Assembly: GCF_947494055.1 (NCBI RefSeq)
Contig: NZ_CANLTR010000011.1
Coordinates: 1-64,000 of the forward strand
Source of the DNA: an uncultured Jannaschia sp.
Lineage (GTDB): Bacteria; Pseudomonadota; Alphaproteobacteria; Rhodobacterales; Rhodobacteraceae
Length of the DNA stretch: 64,000 nucleotides
Direction: 5' to 3'
Shown: positions 55,045-63,423 of the stretch, in pieces
How positions within the stretch are numbered: the first letter of the stretch is position 1
How the letters are laid out: the number at the start of each line of letters is the position of its first letter
The notes under the pieces: model-generated
What the model was told of the DNA's origin: nothing
What the model saw: only the letters and a program-made list of their open reading frames with translations
Databases searched by the model: none
Made by a program: the position numbers and the translations under genes

Positions 55045-58000
55045 TTGCCAGACGACGCATCGGAGAAGACGACCGCCCGGGCGGGCCGGCGACGCCGTGG
55101 TGGCGGGTTCGCGCTGCGGTCCTGTCTCTATCTCCTCCTCGTCGTCCTCGGGCTTCTGATCGGCACGGGCATCAGGCTGACGCGGGAGCCGATCGCCTTG
55201 CCGCACTGGATCGTCGCCCGGGTCGAGGACCGGATCGGGCGGGATCTGGTCGCCCGCCAGCTGACGCTGGGCCAGGTCGGGCTCGCCTACGATCTCGACG
55301 TCCAGGCGCTGCGCCTGCGTGTGGTCGACGCCACGCTTTCGGAGCAAGGCCGTCCGATCGTGTCGCTGCCCGACGCGCGGGTCGCGCTGGATGGCGCGGC
55401 GCTTCTGCGTGGCCAGGTGCGGCCGCGACAGCTCACGGTCGAGGGTCTGACGCTCGACGTGTCGCGCGACGCGGAGGGGCGGTTCTCGCTCGCGTTCGGA
55501 CAGGGTGGCGGCGATCTGCCCGGCAGTTGGTCCGAGGCGCTGGAGACGCTGGATGCGGCGCTCGCCACGCCGATGCTGGCCGGGCTGACGGATGTCGACG
55601 TGGAGGACGTCCGCGTGCGGTTCTCGGACGAGGTGACCGGGCTCGCGCAGAATGTCGAGGACGGCCGCCTCGAATGGCGCCGCGACGGGGATGCGGTGCG
55701 GCTTTCGCTCGCCTCGGCCCTGCGGCTCGGCGGTCAGGTCGCGCGGCTGACCGCCGCGCTGGACCGCGACCCCGACGCCCCCGGTGGCGGTGCGGCCGCG
55801 CGCATCTCGCTCACCGGCCTGTCGCTCGGCGGGCTGGCCGAGGCGCTGCCGGGCGTGCCGGCGCTGACGTTGGTCCGGGGCGACGTCGGCGCGACCGCCG
55901 GGATGCGCGTCGCCGCGGACGGCGAGCCGGGGCCGCTCGGGGGTCGGTTGGAGGTCACCGGCGTCTCGGCGACGGACCGGCCGCGTCTGGCGCTCGACCG
56001 GGCAGTGCTCGCCTTCGACTGGCAGCCCGGTTCGGGGCGGATCGGGCTGTCGGAGATCGCCGGCACGTCCGACGAGATGTCGCTCGCGGCGTCGGGCCAG
56101 ATCCTGCTCGAGGATGGGCTGACCGGGCCGGTGCAGGTTCAGTTGCGTCTGGGTGAAACCGTGCTCGACCCCGAGGGCCTGTTCGACCGGCGCGTGGCCT
56201 TCGCGAACGGCGCGCTGGAGGCCCGGATCGCGCAGCGCCCACTCTCGATCCATCTTGGTCAGGCGGTCGTCTCCGGGCCGTCCGGCACCGCGCGGGCTTC
56301 GGGGCGGCTGACCTTTCCGCCCGACGGGATCGCCGGGAGCCTCGCGCTCTCGGTGCCGCGCATGGCGGTGGGCGATCTCGCGGCGCTCTGGCCGCGCGAC
56401 CTGATGGCCGGCTCGCGCGACTGGTTCACGACCAACATGCTCGACGGCACGGCAACGCGCGCGGAGGGCCTTCTTCGGCTCGAACCCGGTCAGCCGCCGG
56501 AGGTCGCGGCGAGCTTCGGCGTCGAGGGCGCGCGCTTCCGTTACATGCACGACATGCCGTTGGCCGAGGCGGCGTCGGGCGCGGCGCAGCTCGACGGCGA
56601 CCGTCTGACCCTTCGTTTGGACGAAGGCGCGATCCCCGCGCTCGGCCCGCGGAGCGTGCGCGATCCCGCGACGGGTCGCATCGACGTCGCGGGGACGACC
56701 TTCGTCATCGACGATACCCGCGCCCGTCCGCCGCAGGGGGAACTGGAGTTGCGGGCCGCAGGCGAGATCGGCGACCTGCTGACCGTGCTCGACAATCCGC
56801 CCTTCCGGCTGCTCGAACGTCTGGGCAAGGGACCGGACCTCGCGAACGGGCAGGCCGAGGCGGAGGTCTCGGTCCGCCTGCCGCTGCGTCCGGGGAACGC
56901 ACCGGCCGACATCTTCTACGACGTCTCCGCAGTGCTGACCGGGGTGGAAAGCCGCGCGCTGGTGCCCGACCGTGCGATCGAGGCGGATCGTCTGCTGCTG
57001 TCGGTGAACGCGGAACGGGCCGAGATCGCGGGCGACGCGACCTTCGAGGGCGTGCCCTTCACCGGCCGCTGGCGCCAGGCCCTGCCGCCGCCCGCCACCT
57101 CGGTCTCCGAGGCGGACGCCGAGCCGCGCCCGCTGCCCGAGCCCGGCCGCGTCACCGGCGTGGCGCAAGTCGATCCGGCGGGTCTCGACCGGTTGGGCAT
57201 CTCGATCGCGGCCCTCGAACTCGGCGGCGCAACCGAGGCGCGGCTCGACGTGACCCTACCGCAAGGCGGCGTGCCGGAAATCCGCGCGGAGAGCGATCTG
57301 ACCGGCCTGTCGGCCGCGCTGCCGACGATCGGCTGGCGCAAGTCGCGGGGACAGGCCGCGACCTTCGCGCTCGCGGCGACGCTGGGGACGGTGCCGGAGG
57401 TGACGTCGATGCGCCTCGACGCGCCGGGCCTCGACGCGACGGGACGGGTCACGCTGCGGGCGGACGGAAGCCTCGACCGCGCCCGTTTCGACCGGGTGGA
57501 TACCGGCTGGTTCCGGGGGCCGGTAACGCTGGCCGGGCGCGGCGCGCGTGCGGCGCCCGCCATCGCGATCACCGGCGGCACGGCGGATCTGCGGCAGGCG
57601 CTGCTCAGCGCCGATGGCGGGTCGGGCGAAGGCGGGCCGCTCGACATCGCGCTGTCGCGGCTGACGATCTCGGAGGGGATCGCGCTGACCGATCTGCGCG
57701 CCTCGCTCCAGGACGGGAACGGCAGTTTCACCGGCCGCATCAACGGCGGCGCGCCGGTCGCGGGCCGGATCGCGCCGGATGCGGGCGGGTCGGCCGTGCA
57801 GGTCTCGGGCAACGATGCCGGCGGCGTCCTGCGTTCCGCCGGCCTGTTCGAGGACGCGCGCGGCGGCACCATCACCATGACGCTCCGGCCGACGCCACGG
57901 ACGGGCGAATATGCCGGGCGTGTGCGGATGGACCGTCTGCGTGTCCGCAACGCCCCGGCGCTCGCCTCGCTCCTGCAGACATTGTCGGTCGTGGGCATCC

Positions 58001-58356
58001 TCGAGCAGCTGACGGGCGAGGGACTTTATTTCGAGACGGTGGAGACCGACTTCACGCTCCGCCCCGACGACATCCTCGTGCGGCGGGCGAGCGCGGTGGG
58101 GCCCAGCATGTCGATCACGGCGGACGGCGCCTACGACCTCGGGACGAAGCGGATGGACATGCAGGGCGTCATCTCGCCAATCTATCTGGTGAACGGCCTG
58201 TTCGGCGCGCTGTTCGGGCAGCGTGACGAGGGGCTGTTCGGCTTCACCTACCGCCTGACCGGGCCGGCGGGAGACCCGGACGTCGCGGTCAACCCGCTCT
58301 CGATCCTCACGCCCGGGGCGTTCCGCGACATCTTCCGCAAGCCGCCGCCCTCCTGA
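55045..58356 (+). CDS. YhdP/AsmA-like (DUF3971) giant envelope protein
   Basis: An approximately 1103-residue protein with an Arg-rich start, one TM helix (about 24-43) and a very long beta-rich periplasmic part. The C-terminus (MQGVISPIYLVNGLFGALFG, PLSILTPGAFRDIF) is typical of the AsmA-like/YhdP group, thought to form bridges for phospholipid transport to the outer membrane. TTG 55045 is chosen because GGAG lies 6 nt upstream; GTG 54970 would lie only 11 bp from the divergent bcp start. The start choice is uncertain. Confidence 0.8.
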   Translation: MPDDASEKTTARAGRRRRGGGFALRSCLYLLLVVLGLLIGTGIRLTREPIALPHWIVARVEDRIGRDLVARQLTLGQVGLAYDLDVQALRLRVVDATLSEQGRPIVSLPDARVALDGAALLRGQVRPRQLTVEGLTLDVSRDAEGRFSLAFGQGGGDLPGSWSEALETLDAALATPMLAGLTDVDVEDVRVRFSDEVTGLAQNVEDGRLEWRRDGDAVRLSLASALRLGGQVARLTAALDRDPDAPGGGAAARISLTGLSLGGLAEALPGVPALTLVRGDVGATAGMRVAADGEPGPLGGRLEVTGVSATDRPRLALDRAVLAFDWQPGSGRIGLSEIAGTSDEMSLAASGQILLEDGLTGPVQVQLRLGETVLDPEGLFDRRVAFANGALEARIAQRPLSIHLGQAVVSGPSGTARASGRLTFPPDGIAGSLALSVPRMAVGDLAALWPRDLMAGSRDWFTTNMLDGTATRAEGLLRLEPGQPPEVAASFGVEGARFRYMHDMPLAEAASGAAQLDGDRLTLRLDEGAIPALGPRSVRDPATGRIDVAGTTFVIDDTRARPPQGELELRAAGEIGDLLTVLDNPPFRLLERLGKGPDLANGQAEAEVSVRLPLRPGNAPADIFYDVSAVLTGVESRALVPDRAIEADRLLLSVNAERAEIAGDATFEGVPFTGRWRQALPPPATSVSEADAEPRPLPEPGRVTGVAQVDPAGLDRLGISIAALELGGATEARLDVTLPQGGVPEIRAESDLTGLSAALPTIGWRKSRGQAATFALAATLGTVPEVTSMRLDAPGLDATGRVTLRADGSLDRARFDRVDTGWFRGPVTLAGRGARAAPAIAITGGTADLRQALLSADGGSGEGGPLDIALSRLTISEGIALTDLRASLQDGNGSFTGRINGGAPVAGRIAPDAGGSAVQVSGNDAGGVLRSAGLFEDARGGTITMTLRPTPRTGEYAGRVRMDRLRVRNAPALASLLQTLSVVGILEQLTGEGLYFETVETDFTLRPDDILVRRASAVGPSMSITADGAYDLGTKRMDMQGVISPIYLVNGLFGALFGQRDEGLFGFTYRLTGPAGDPDVAVNPLSILTPGAFRDIFRKPPPS

Positions 58357-58368
58357 TAGGGGGCTGGC

Positions 58369-59421
58369 ATGAAACTGAGCGACTTCGACTTCGACCTCCC
58401 CGAGGACCTGATCGCGACCCGTCCCGTCCGGCCGCGCTCGGCGGCGCGGATGCTGGTGGCCGAGGGCGAGCGGTTTACGGATGCGCATGTGCGGGACCTG
58501 ACGCGCTGGTTGCGGCCCGGGGACCGCCTGATCCTCAACGATACCAAGGTGATCCCGGCCAGACTTCATGGCGAGCGGGTGCGGGAGACGTCGGACGGAT
58601 CGGGGCGGGCGAAGGTGGAGTTCACGCTGACCGAGGCGCGTCCCGACGGACGCTGGCGGGCGCTCGGCAAGCCGCTGCGGAAGCTGCGCGAGGGCGACCG
58701 GATCGCGTTCGACGCCGGCCTCACGGCCCGCGTCGCGACGAAGCGCGAGACCGACGTGACGCTTGCGTTCGACAGCGGTGACAGGGCCTTGCAGGACGCG
58801 CTCGATGCGGCGGGGCAGATGCCGCTGCCACCCTACATCGCGGCGAAGCGGCCCCCGGACGCGGCGGACCGGGACGATTACCAGACGATCTGGGCGCGGC
58901 ATGCGGGCGCGGTGGCGGCGCCGACAGCGAGCCTGCATTTCGATGCGGAGCTGCTCGAGAGCCTTCGCGAACACGGCGTCGCGTTCACGGAGGTGACGCT
59001 GCATGTGGGTGCGGGGACGTTCCTGCCGGTCAAGGTGGAGGATGTGCGGACCCACCGGATGCATGCGGAATGGGGGGAGGTCACGGCGCAAGCTGCTGAC
59101 GAGATTAGGGAAACACGTGCGGGGGGCGGGCGGGTGATCCCGGTCGGGACGACCGCGCTGCGCCTGATAGAGAGCGCGGCGGCGGGGGGTGGGATCGCGC
59201 CGTTCCGGGGCGAGACCGACATCTTCATCTACCCGGGTTACGAGTTCCGTGTAACCAACGGATTGATAACGAACTTCCACCTGCCGCAAAGCACGCTTCT
59301 GATGCTGGTCTCGGCGCTGATGGGGCGGGAGCGGATGCGCCGCGCCTATGCCCATGCGGTCGAGGCGCGCTACCGGTTCTTCAGCTACGGGGACGCGTCG
59401 CTGCTGCTGCCGGGGGGCTGA
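58369..59421 (+). CDS. queA: S-adenosylmethionine:tRNA ribosyltransferase-isomerase
   Basis: A 350-residue QueA, which moves the ribosyl part of SAM to preQ1 in tRNA, making epoxyqueuosine at the wobble position. Seen: [89 protein letters not shown] and the final [13 protein letters not shown]. It lies 12 bp behind the YhdP-like gene. tgt is not in the window. Confidence 0.96.
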   Translation: MKLSDFDFDLPEDLIATRPVRPRSAARMLVAEGERFTDAHVRDLTRWLRPGDRLILNDTKVIPARLHGERVRETSDGSGRAKVEFTLTEARPDGRWRALGKPLRKLREGDRIAFDAGLTARVATKRETDVTLAFDSGDRALQDALDAAGQMPLPPYIAAKRPPDAADRDDYQTIWARHAGAVAAPTASLHFDAELLESLREHGVAFTEVTLHVGAGTFLPVKVEDVRTHRMHAEWGEVTAQAADEIRETRAGGGRVIPVGTTALRLIESAAAGGGIAPFRGETDIFIYPGYEFRVTNGLITNFHLPQSTLLMLVSALMGRERMRRAYAHAVEARYRFFSYGDASLLLPGG

Positions 59422-59427
59422 GGCGGC

Positions 59428-59482
59428 GTGTTACGGCCGTGTTATGGCTGTGTTACGCCTGTGGCACAGCCGTGGGACGGCC
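59428..59482. repeat. Five tandem 11-bp repeats between convergent queA and GST genes
   Basis: Five contiguous copies without gaps: GTGTTACGGCC, GTGTTATGGCT, GTGTTACGCCT, GTGGCACAGCC, GTGGGACGGCC (59428, 59439, 59450, 59461, 59472). The first three are closest to each other. GGCTGTG (59446-59452) can also pair with CACAGCC (59465-59471). The array starts 7 bp behind the queA stop. Confidence 0.85.
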
Positions 59483-59519
59483 GGAGCGCGGCCGTGCCGT
59501 CGCCGGACGGGAGGCGATG

Positions 59520-60143
59520 TCAGGTCTGCGGGTCCATCTTCTGGCGGGCGAGCGCCATCCGGACGTCCGCATCGGCCTCCATCCGGTCGCGATGCGCGCG
59601 GAGCGCCGGATAGTCGTCGAGCGAAAGCGGGACGAGATCCAGCCAGCGCACCGCGGTGTAGAGATAGGCGTCCGCGAAGCTGCGCTCGCCCAGATACCAC
59701 TCCCCCGCACGGGCGAGGATCTCGTCCATCCGGGCGAAATGCGCGTCGAGCCGGGCGTAGGTCTTGGCGAGCACCTCCTTCTGCGCGGCCTCGCTGTCGG
59801 CATAGGCGTCCGGCGCGAAATGCGGACCGAAGGCGCCGTGCACCTCCGTCGTCATCCAGGAGAGCGCCTCCGCCTCCTGCCGGCCGAGCTTCGTGTCGCG
59901 CGCGTAGCCCTCGCCCCCGTAGGTCGCGCCGAGCCAGGCCATGATCGCCGCCGCCTCGGTCAGCACCTCGCCGTCGTCCATCTGCAGCGCGGGAACCTTC
60001 CCCTTGGGGTTGATCGACAGGTAGGCGTCCTTCTTGTGGTCGCCGCGGGCCAGCACCTTCACCTCGACGGGAGCGTCGATCCACGCCGCCGCGATGTTCG
60101 GCGCGAGCGCGCAGGTGCCCGGCATGGTGTAGAGCGTCGGCAT
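59520..60143 (-). CDS. Glutathione S-transferase family protein
   Basis: A 207-residue GST: thioredoxin-like N-terminal domain (TLYTMPGTCALAPNIAA, INPKGKVPALQMDDGEVLTEAAAIMAWLG, with the conserved cis-Pro and glutathione-binding ExxAI) and an all-helical C-terminal domain (YLGERSFADAYLYTAVRW). The beta-class-like Cys in PGTCALA suggests the bacterial beta group. GGGAG lies upstream of ATG 60143. Substrate unknown. Confidence 0.9.
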   Translation of the reverse strand: MPTLYTMPGTCALAPNIAAAWIDAPVEVKVLARGDHKKDAYLSINPKGKVPALQMDDGEVLTEAAAIMAWLGATYGGEGYARDTKLGRQEAEALSWMTTEVHGAFGPHFAPDAYADSEAAQKEVLAKTYARLDAHFARMDEILARAGEWYLGERSFADAYLYTAVRWLDLVPLSLDDYPALRAHRDRMEADADVRMALARQKMDPQT

Positions 60144-60512
60144 CTCGGTTCTCCCTATGGTCGGCGGACCAATCCGCGAGGATGCCGGGCGGTTCCGGCC
60201 CTCAGGGCCGGGCCATTGCCGCCGAAGGTCGAGCGTCGGCTGGTGCAGGATCGGACAGGAGCGGGTCGATGTCCCGGGGTAGAACGGGCGATCCGACCGC
60301 AAGTAGGGAAAGCCCCCGCTGTCGTGCCTCGGGCACGCCTTGGGCCGGGAGGCGGTGCGGCGCGCCATTGAACAGCACCACAAAGTTCTGCCCTTTTGAT
60401 CGGAAGCGTAACTTCTGACCAGGCTGTTTATGGCGAAACGGACTTTCGCTGCGGCTGGCGCGGGCGGCGGCAGAGCGGACGAAGCAGAAGTTCATCGCGT
60501 TCGCCGTGCACG
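60144..60512. other. Gene-poor stretch upstream of GST
   Basis: No convincing gene. A minus-strand frame (60,202-60,585) has a plausible end (FVVLFNGAPHRLPAQGVPEA) but no family and no start signal, and may be a remnant. This is the beginning of a stretch of about 2 kb with few genes. Confidence 0.4.
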
Positions 60513-60782
60513 CTACTCGTATCTGGCCAGAAGCATTCTTCCCTCGTCCGTCCAGTTTGCGAAGCGTACTCCACCGTCCAGCCACCTCACGAGTCCATGC
60601 TCGGCCAATACTTCCAAGGCGAGTTCACCGGAACTCATGGCAAGGTTGTCAAGTAACCCATCGCCGCTCCGCAGATACTGATCCGTCATCCAAGCCAAGG
60701 CCCTAAGTGCCTTCTGCTCCGGGCTCTCTCCCTCGAAGGCCTTCCGTTGGACAGCTTGCGGCGATTCCGACATTGGTGTCAT
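60513..60782 (-). CDS. Small hypothetical protein
   Basis: An 89-residue soluble protein, predicted mostly helical with a winged-helix-like end (LALEVLAEHGLVRWLDGGVRFANWTDEGRMLL). I do not recognise the family. The start is uncertain: ATG 60782 (weak GAGA upstream), ATG 60773 or ATG 60818 are all in frame. The amino-acid make-up looks like a real gene, unlike other frames nearby. It is alone in a gene-poor region. Confidence 0.5.
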   Translation of the reverse strand: MTPMSESPQAVQRKAFEGESPEQKALRALAWMTDQYLRSGDGLLDNLAMSSGELALEVLAEHGLVRWLDGGVRFANWTDEGRMLLARYE

Positions 60783-61027
60783 GTCTATCTCTGTCAGGTA
60801 TGGGGGCGACCATAGCACGCCTTCGCCCGACAGCTACTGGTTCGAAGCCGCCTGTTACCGCGGCCTGTATGAGTGGCCGAGCTGTAAGGTTCTCCGGGCT
60901 CCCGTAAAACGTTCACGAACGTTTGCTTTCGCTACAGGCATTCCAAAAAACCTTTTCTCTTACAAAAAGACGTATCGCCAATACGGCGGCGTCAATCTTG
61001 ATCCGTATTGTGGGACGCCATAGAATC

Positions 61028-61402
61028 TTACTTTTCGCACTGAGGCTTTGACCTTACGACGGCAACTGGTTGAATCATTAGCACGCCATAAGCCGCCGCT
61101 TGTAAATCGTAGCGGTCAAAGCGACTGCAGAAGGCTTTTAGTAGTTTCCAGGCCACGTTTCTATCGCTGTCTAACTCTGTTAAATCTCGTTGATACATGC
61201 AGCTATCTGCAAGAACAATGTTAAAGGCAGTCCAGTAGCCTTCCGCCCATACAACACTTTGTTTCGCAACTTCATCGTCATAGGTTAAACCCATTAGTTC
61301 GGAACAATCTGCGTTTGCGGGTCCGGCTCGCGTCACTTCAGCTATTGCGGCATTGCAAAAAAGTACGACGAAAATGGCGGTAGTTACGTGTGCGCTGTTC
61401 AA
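61028..61402 (-). CDS. Small secreted cysteine-containing protein (HdeA/Rap1a-like layout), atypical base composition
   Basis: A 124-residue protein with signal peptide (1 to about 21, FVVLFCNAAIA|EV) and four cysteines in the mature part (DCSEL, DSCMY, AFCSRF, PQCEK), so two disulfides are possible. The WAEGYWTAFN segment and the helical KAFCSRFDRYDLQAAAYG part recall HdeA-like periplasmic chaperones and Rap1a-type immunity proteins, but the match is loose. The start is TTG 61402, with GAGGT 7 nt upstream. The gene is clearly AT-richer than its neighbours, suggesting transfer. Confidence 0.6.
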   Translation of the reverse strand: MNSAHVTTAIFVVLFCNAAIAEVTRAGPANADCSELMGLTYDDEVAKQSVVWAEGYWTAFNIVLADSCMYQRDLTELDSDRNVAWKLLKAFCSRFDRYDLQAAAYGVLMIQPVAVVRSKPQCEK

Positions 61403-62145
61403 GCCTGTGACCTCAATTAGTTACGGCGTCATTCAATTTGAAAAGAGACGCTAGCCTCGCCTAGACCAGGGAATATCAGAGCAGCTATGCATCCGCTTTT
61501 AGAATCCGGCAAGTGCTCCTTCCAGCCGTTCGCCGCGCGCTGCCTGAACGGCAGCTTCGGGTGCCGGTAGGCGCCACACGGCCCGCAAGAAGCAAACCTT
61601 TCTGACGAAGAAGGCAATTTCGGCTCCGCGCCGAGATTCATGCGCCCGTTATCCATAATATTCCTTCGCCCGAGAGGAGAACCATTTGGCTGCCGCCAGC
61701 CGGCGGGACCGGACCGGCTTTGCTCGGTCCGGTCGATCTCGCGGCGCGGCAGGTATCGGCGTTGCGCAGATCGTCGGCCCAATGCACGGGAACGTCGTCG
61801 CGCAATGCCTAGCCTGTGGCGAAGGTCCGGATGCGGAGGCCGGTGCCGGAAAACGCGGGCGCCGGGGTTCCCGTCGGAGGGATCCCGGCCGTCGCGTCAT
61901 CGGGTGGCTATGCCCCGGCATCGTGAAGCGGAACGGGCGGCATCGGCCCTGCGGGGGCGGTCGACGGCGTCCCGGCCCCTCGGCCTGGCGAAACGATGGC
62001 GTCCTGCTGTCGCTCCGTATGAGCAGGCGAATCGTGCGCCGCATGCAGCGGCGTGTTTGCGACAATTCTACGCTGAATGTGAATGGACGCATCGACCGCG
62101 CGCGCGTAGGCGCCGGGGCATCCGAACACTCCCCGAGGCCGTCCC
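61403..62145. other. Gene-poor stretch with a 9-bp hairpin before the MFS gene
   Basis: About 740 bp without a supported gene. A minus-strand frame (61,429-61,782) has no recognisable domain. GACCGGACC (61707-61715) and GGTCCGGTC (61726-61734) form a perfect 9-bp stem with a 10-base loop. The first half is AT-richer, the second half returns to the GC of the chromosome, so the edge of a foreign insert may lie near 61,690. Confidence 0.4.
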
Positions 62146-63423
62146 ATGATCTCCGTCTTCCGCAATTCCTGGGCGCTGCTGCTCGGGATCGTGTTCCTCA
62201 TGGTGGGCAACGGGATGCAGGGCACCCTGCTCGGCGTGCGGGCCGATATCGAGGGGTTCTCGACCACCGCGATCTCGGTCGTGATGTCGGCCTATTTCAT
62301 GGGCTTCCTGCTCGGTTCGCACTTCGTGCCGGGCATGATCCGGCGGGTCGGCCATGTCCGCGTCTTCGCGGCGCTGGGCTCGCTGGCGAGCGCGGGGCTG
62401 ATCCTCTACCCGGTGCTGACCAACCCGCCCGCCTGGACCGCGCTCCGGCTCCTGCTCGGGTTCTGCTTCTGCGGGGTCTACATCGTCGCGGAGAGCTGGC
62501 TCAACAACACGACCACGAACGAGACGCGGGGCCGGGCGCTGTCGCTCTACATCATCGCGCAGATGGTGGGGATCGTCGCGGCGCAGGCGATCTTCGTGCT
62601 GGGCGACCCGGCGGACTTCCACCTCTTCATCGTGGTCTCCGTGCTCGTCAGCCTCGCCTTCGCGCCGATCCTTCTGGCGGCGACGCCGATGCCGCCCTTC
62701 GAGAAGGCGAAGCCGATGTCGTTCCGCAAGCTCTTCCAGGTCTCGCCGCTGGGCTTCGTCGGCATCTTCCTGATGGGCGCGGTGTTCTCGGCGATGTTCG
62801 GCATGGCGGGCGTGTTCGGGGCGCAGGCCCGGCTCAGTTCGGCGCAGATCGCGCTGTTCGTATCGGCGATGTATACGGGCGGGCTGGTGCTGCAATATCC
62901 GATCGGCTGGGCCTCGGACCGCTACGACCGGCGGGTGATGGTGGTGGCCGGGGCGGTGATCGGCTGGCTCGCCTGCGGGCTGGGCGTGTCGGGCTATGGC
63001 GGCGTGTCGGGGCTGATGGTCGCGGCGTTCCTGATCGGCGGCATGGCGAACCCGCTCTACGCGCTGCTGCTGGCCTACACGAACGACCGGCTCGAGGCCG
63101 ACGACATGGCCTCGGCCTCGGCGCGGCTGCTGTTCGTCAACGGCGTGGGCGCGATCGGGGGACCGATCCTGACCGGCTGGCTGATGTCGGTGGCGGGGCC
63201 GGGCGGGTTCTTCCTGTTCATCGGGGCGCTGATGGCGGCGCTGGCGGGCTACGCGATCTGGCGGATGCGCCGGCGGGGCCTCGAGGTCGTCGACGAGTCG
63301 GCCAATTACGTCGTACTCTCGCCGATGGCGGTCACGCCGGTCACGATCGGCACGGCGGTCGAGACCTGGGAGAGTGCCGGCGACGAGACCGGGACGCCGG
63401 AGGAAACGGAGAAGGCGGCATGA
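62146..63423 (+). CDS. MFS transporter (YcaD-like)
   Basis: A 425-residue major-facilitator protein with 12 predicted TM helices. Seen: GMQGTLLGVRADIEGFSTTAISVVMSAYFMGFLLGS, the GFCFCGVYIVAESWLNN segment in TM4-5 typical of the YcaD-like group, and GWASDRYDRR between TM8 and TM9. Substrate unknown. The C-terminus (about 395-425) is acidic and soluble. ATG 62146 fits the first TM helix. Confidence 0.9.
   Translation: MISVFRNSWALLLGIVFLMVGNGMQGTLLGVRADIEGFSTTAISVVMSAYFMGFLLGSHFVPGMIRRVGHVRVFAALGSLASAGLILYPVLTNPPAWTALRLLLGFCFCGVYIVAESWLNNTTTNETRGRALSLYIIAQMVGIVAAQAIFVLGDPADFHLFIVVSVLVSLAFAPILLAATPMPPFEKAKPMSFRKLFQVSPLGFVGIFLMGAVFSAMFGMAGVFGAQARLSSAQIALFVSAMYTGGLVLQYPIGWASDRYDRRVMVVAGAVIGWLACGLGVSGYGGVSGLMVAAFLIGGMANPLYALLLAYTNDRLEADDMASASARLLFVNGVGAIGGPILTGWLMSVAGPGGFFLFIGALMAALAGYAIWRMRRRGLEVVDESANYVVLSPMAVTPVTIGTAVETWESAGDETGTPEETEKAA

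Noticed and set aside
60840-60860. GGTTCGAAGCC, which resembles a tRNA T-loop
   Set aside because: The flanking bases cannot form a 5-bp T-stem and no acceptor or anticodon arm can be built around it; not a tRNA.
60781-61023. Plus-strand 80-codon frame in the AT-richer island (MSISVRYGG...)
   Set aside because: No ribosome-binding site, overlaps the start of the minus-strand small gene, no recognisable domain.
61429-61782. Minus-strand 117-codon frame
   Set aside because: No start signal, mixed composition and no family; probably chance or debris.
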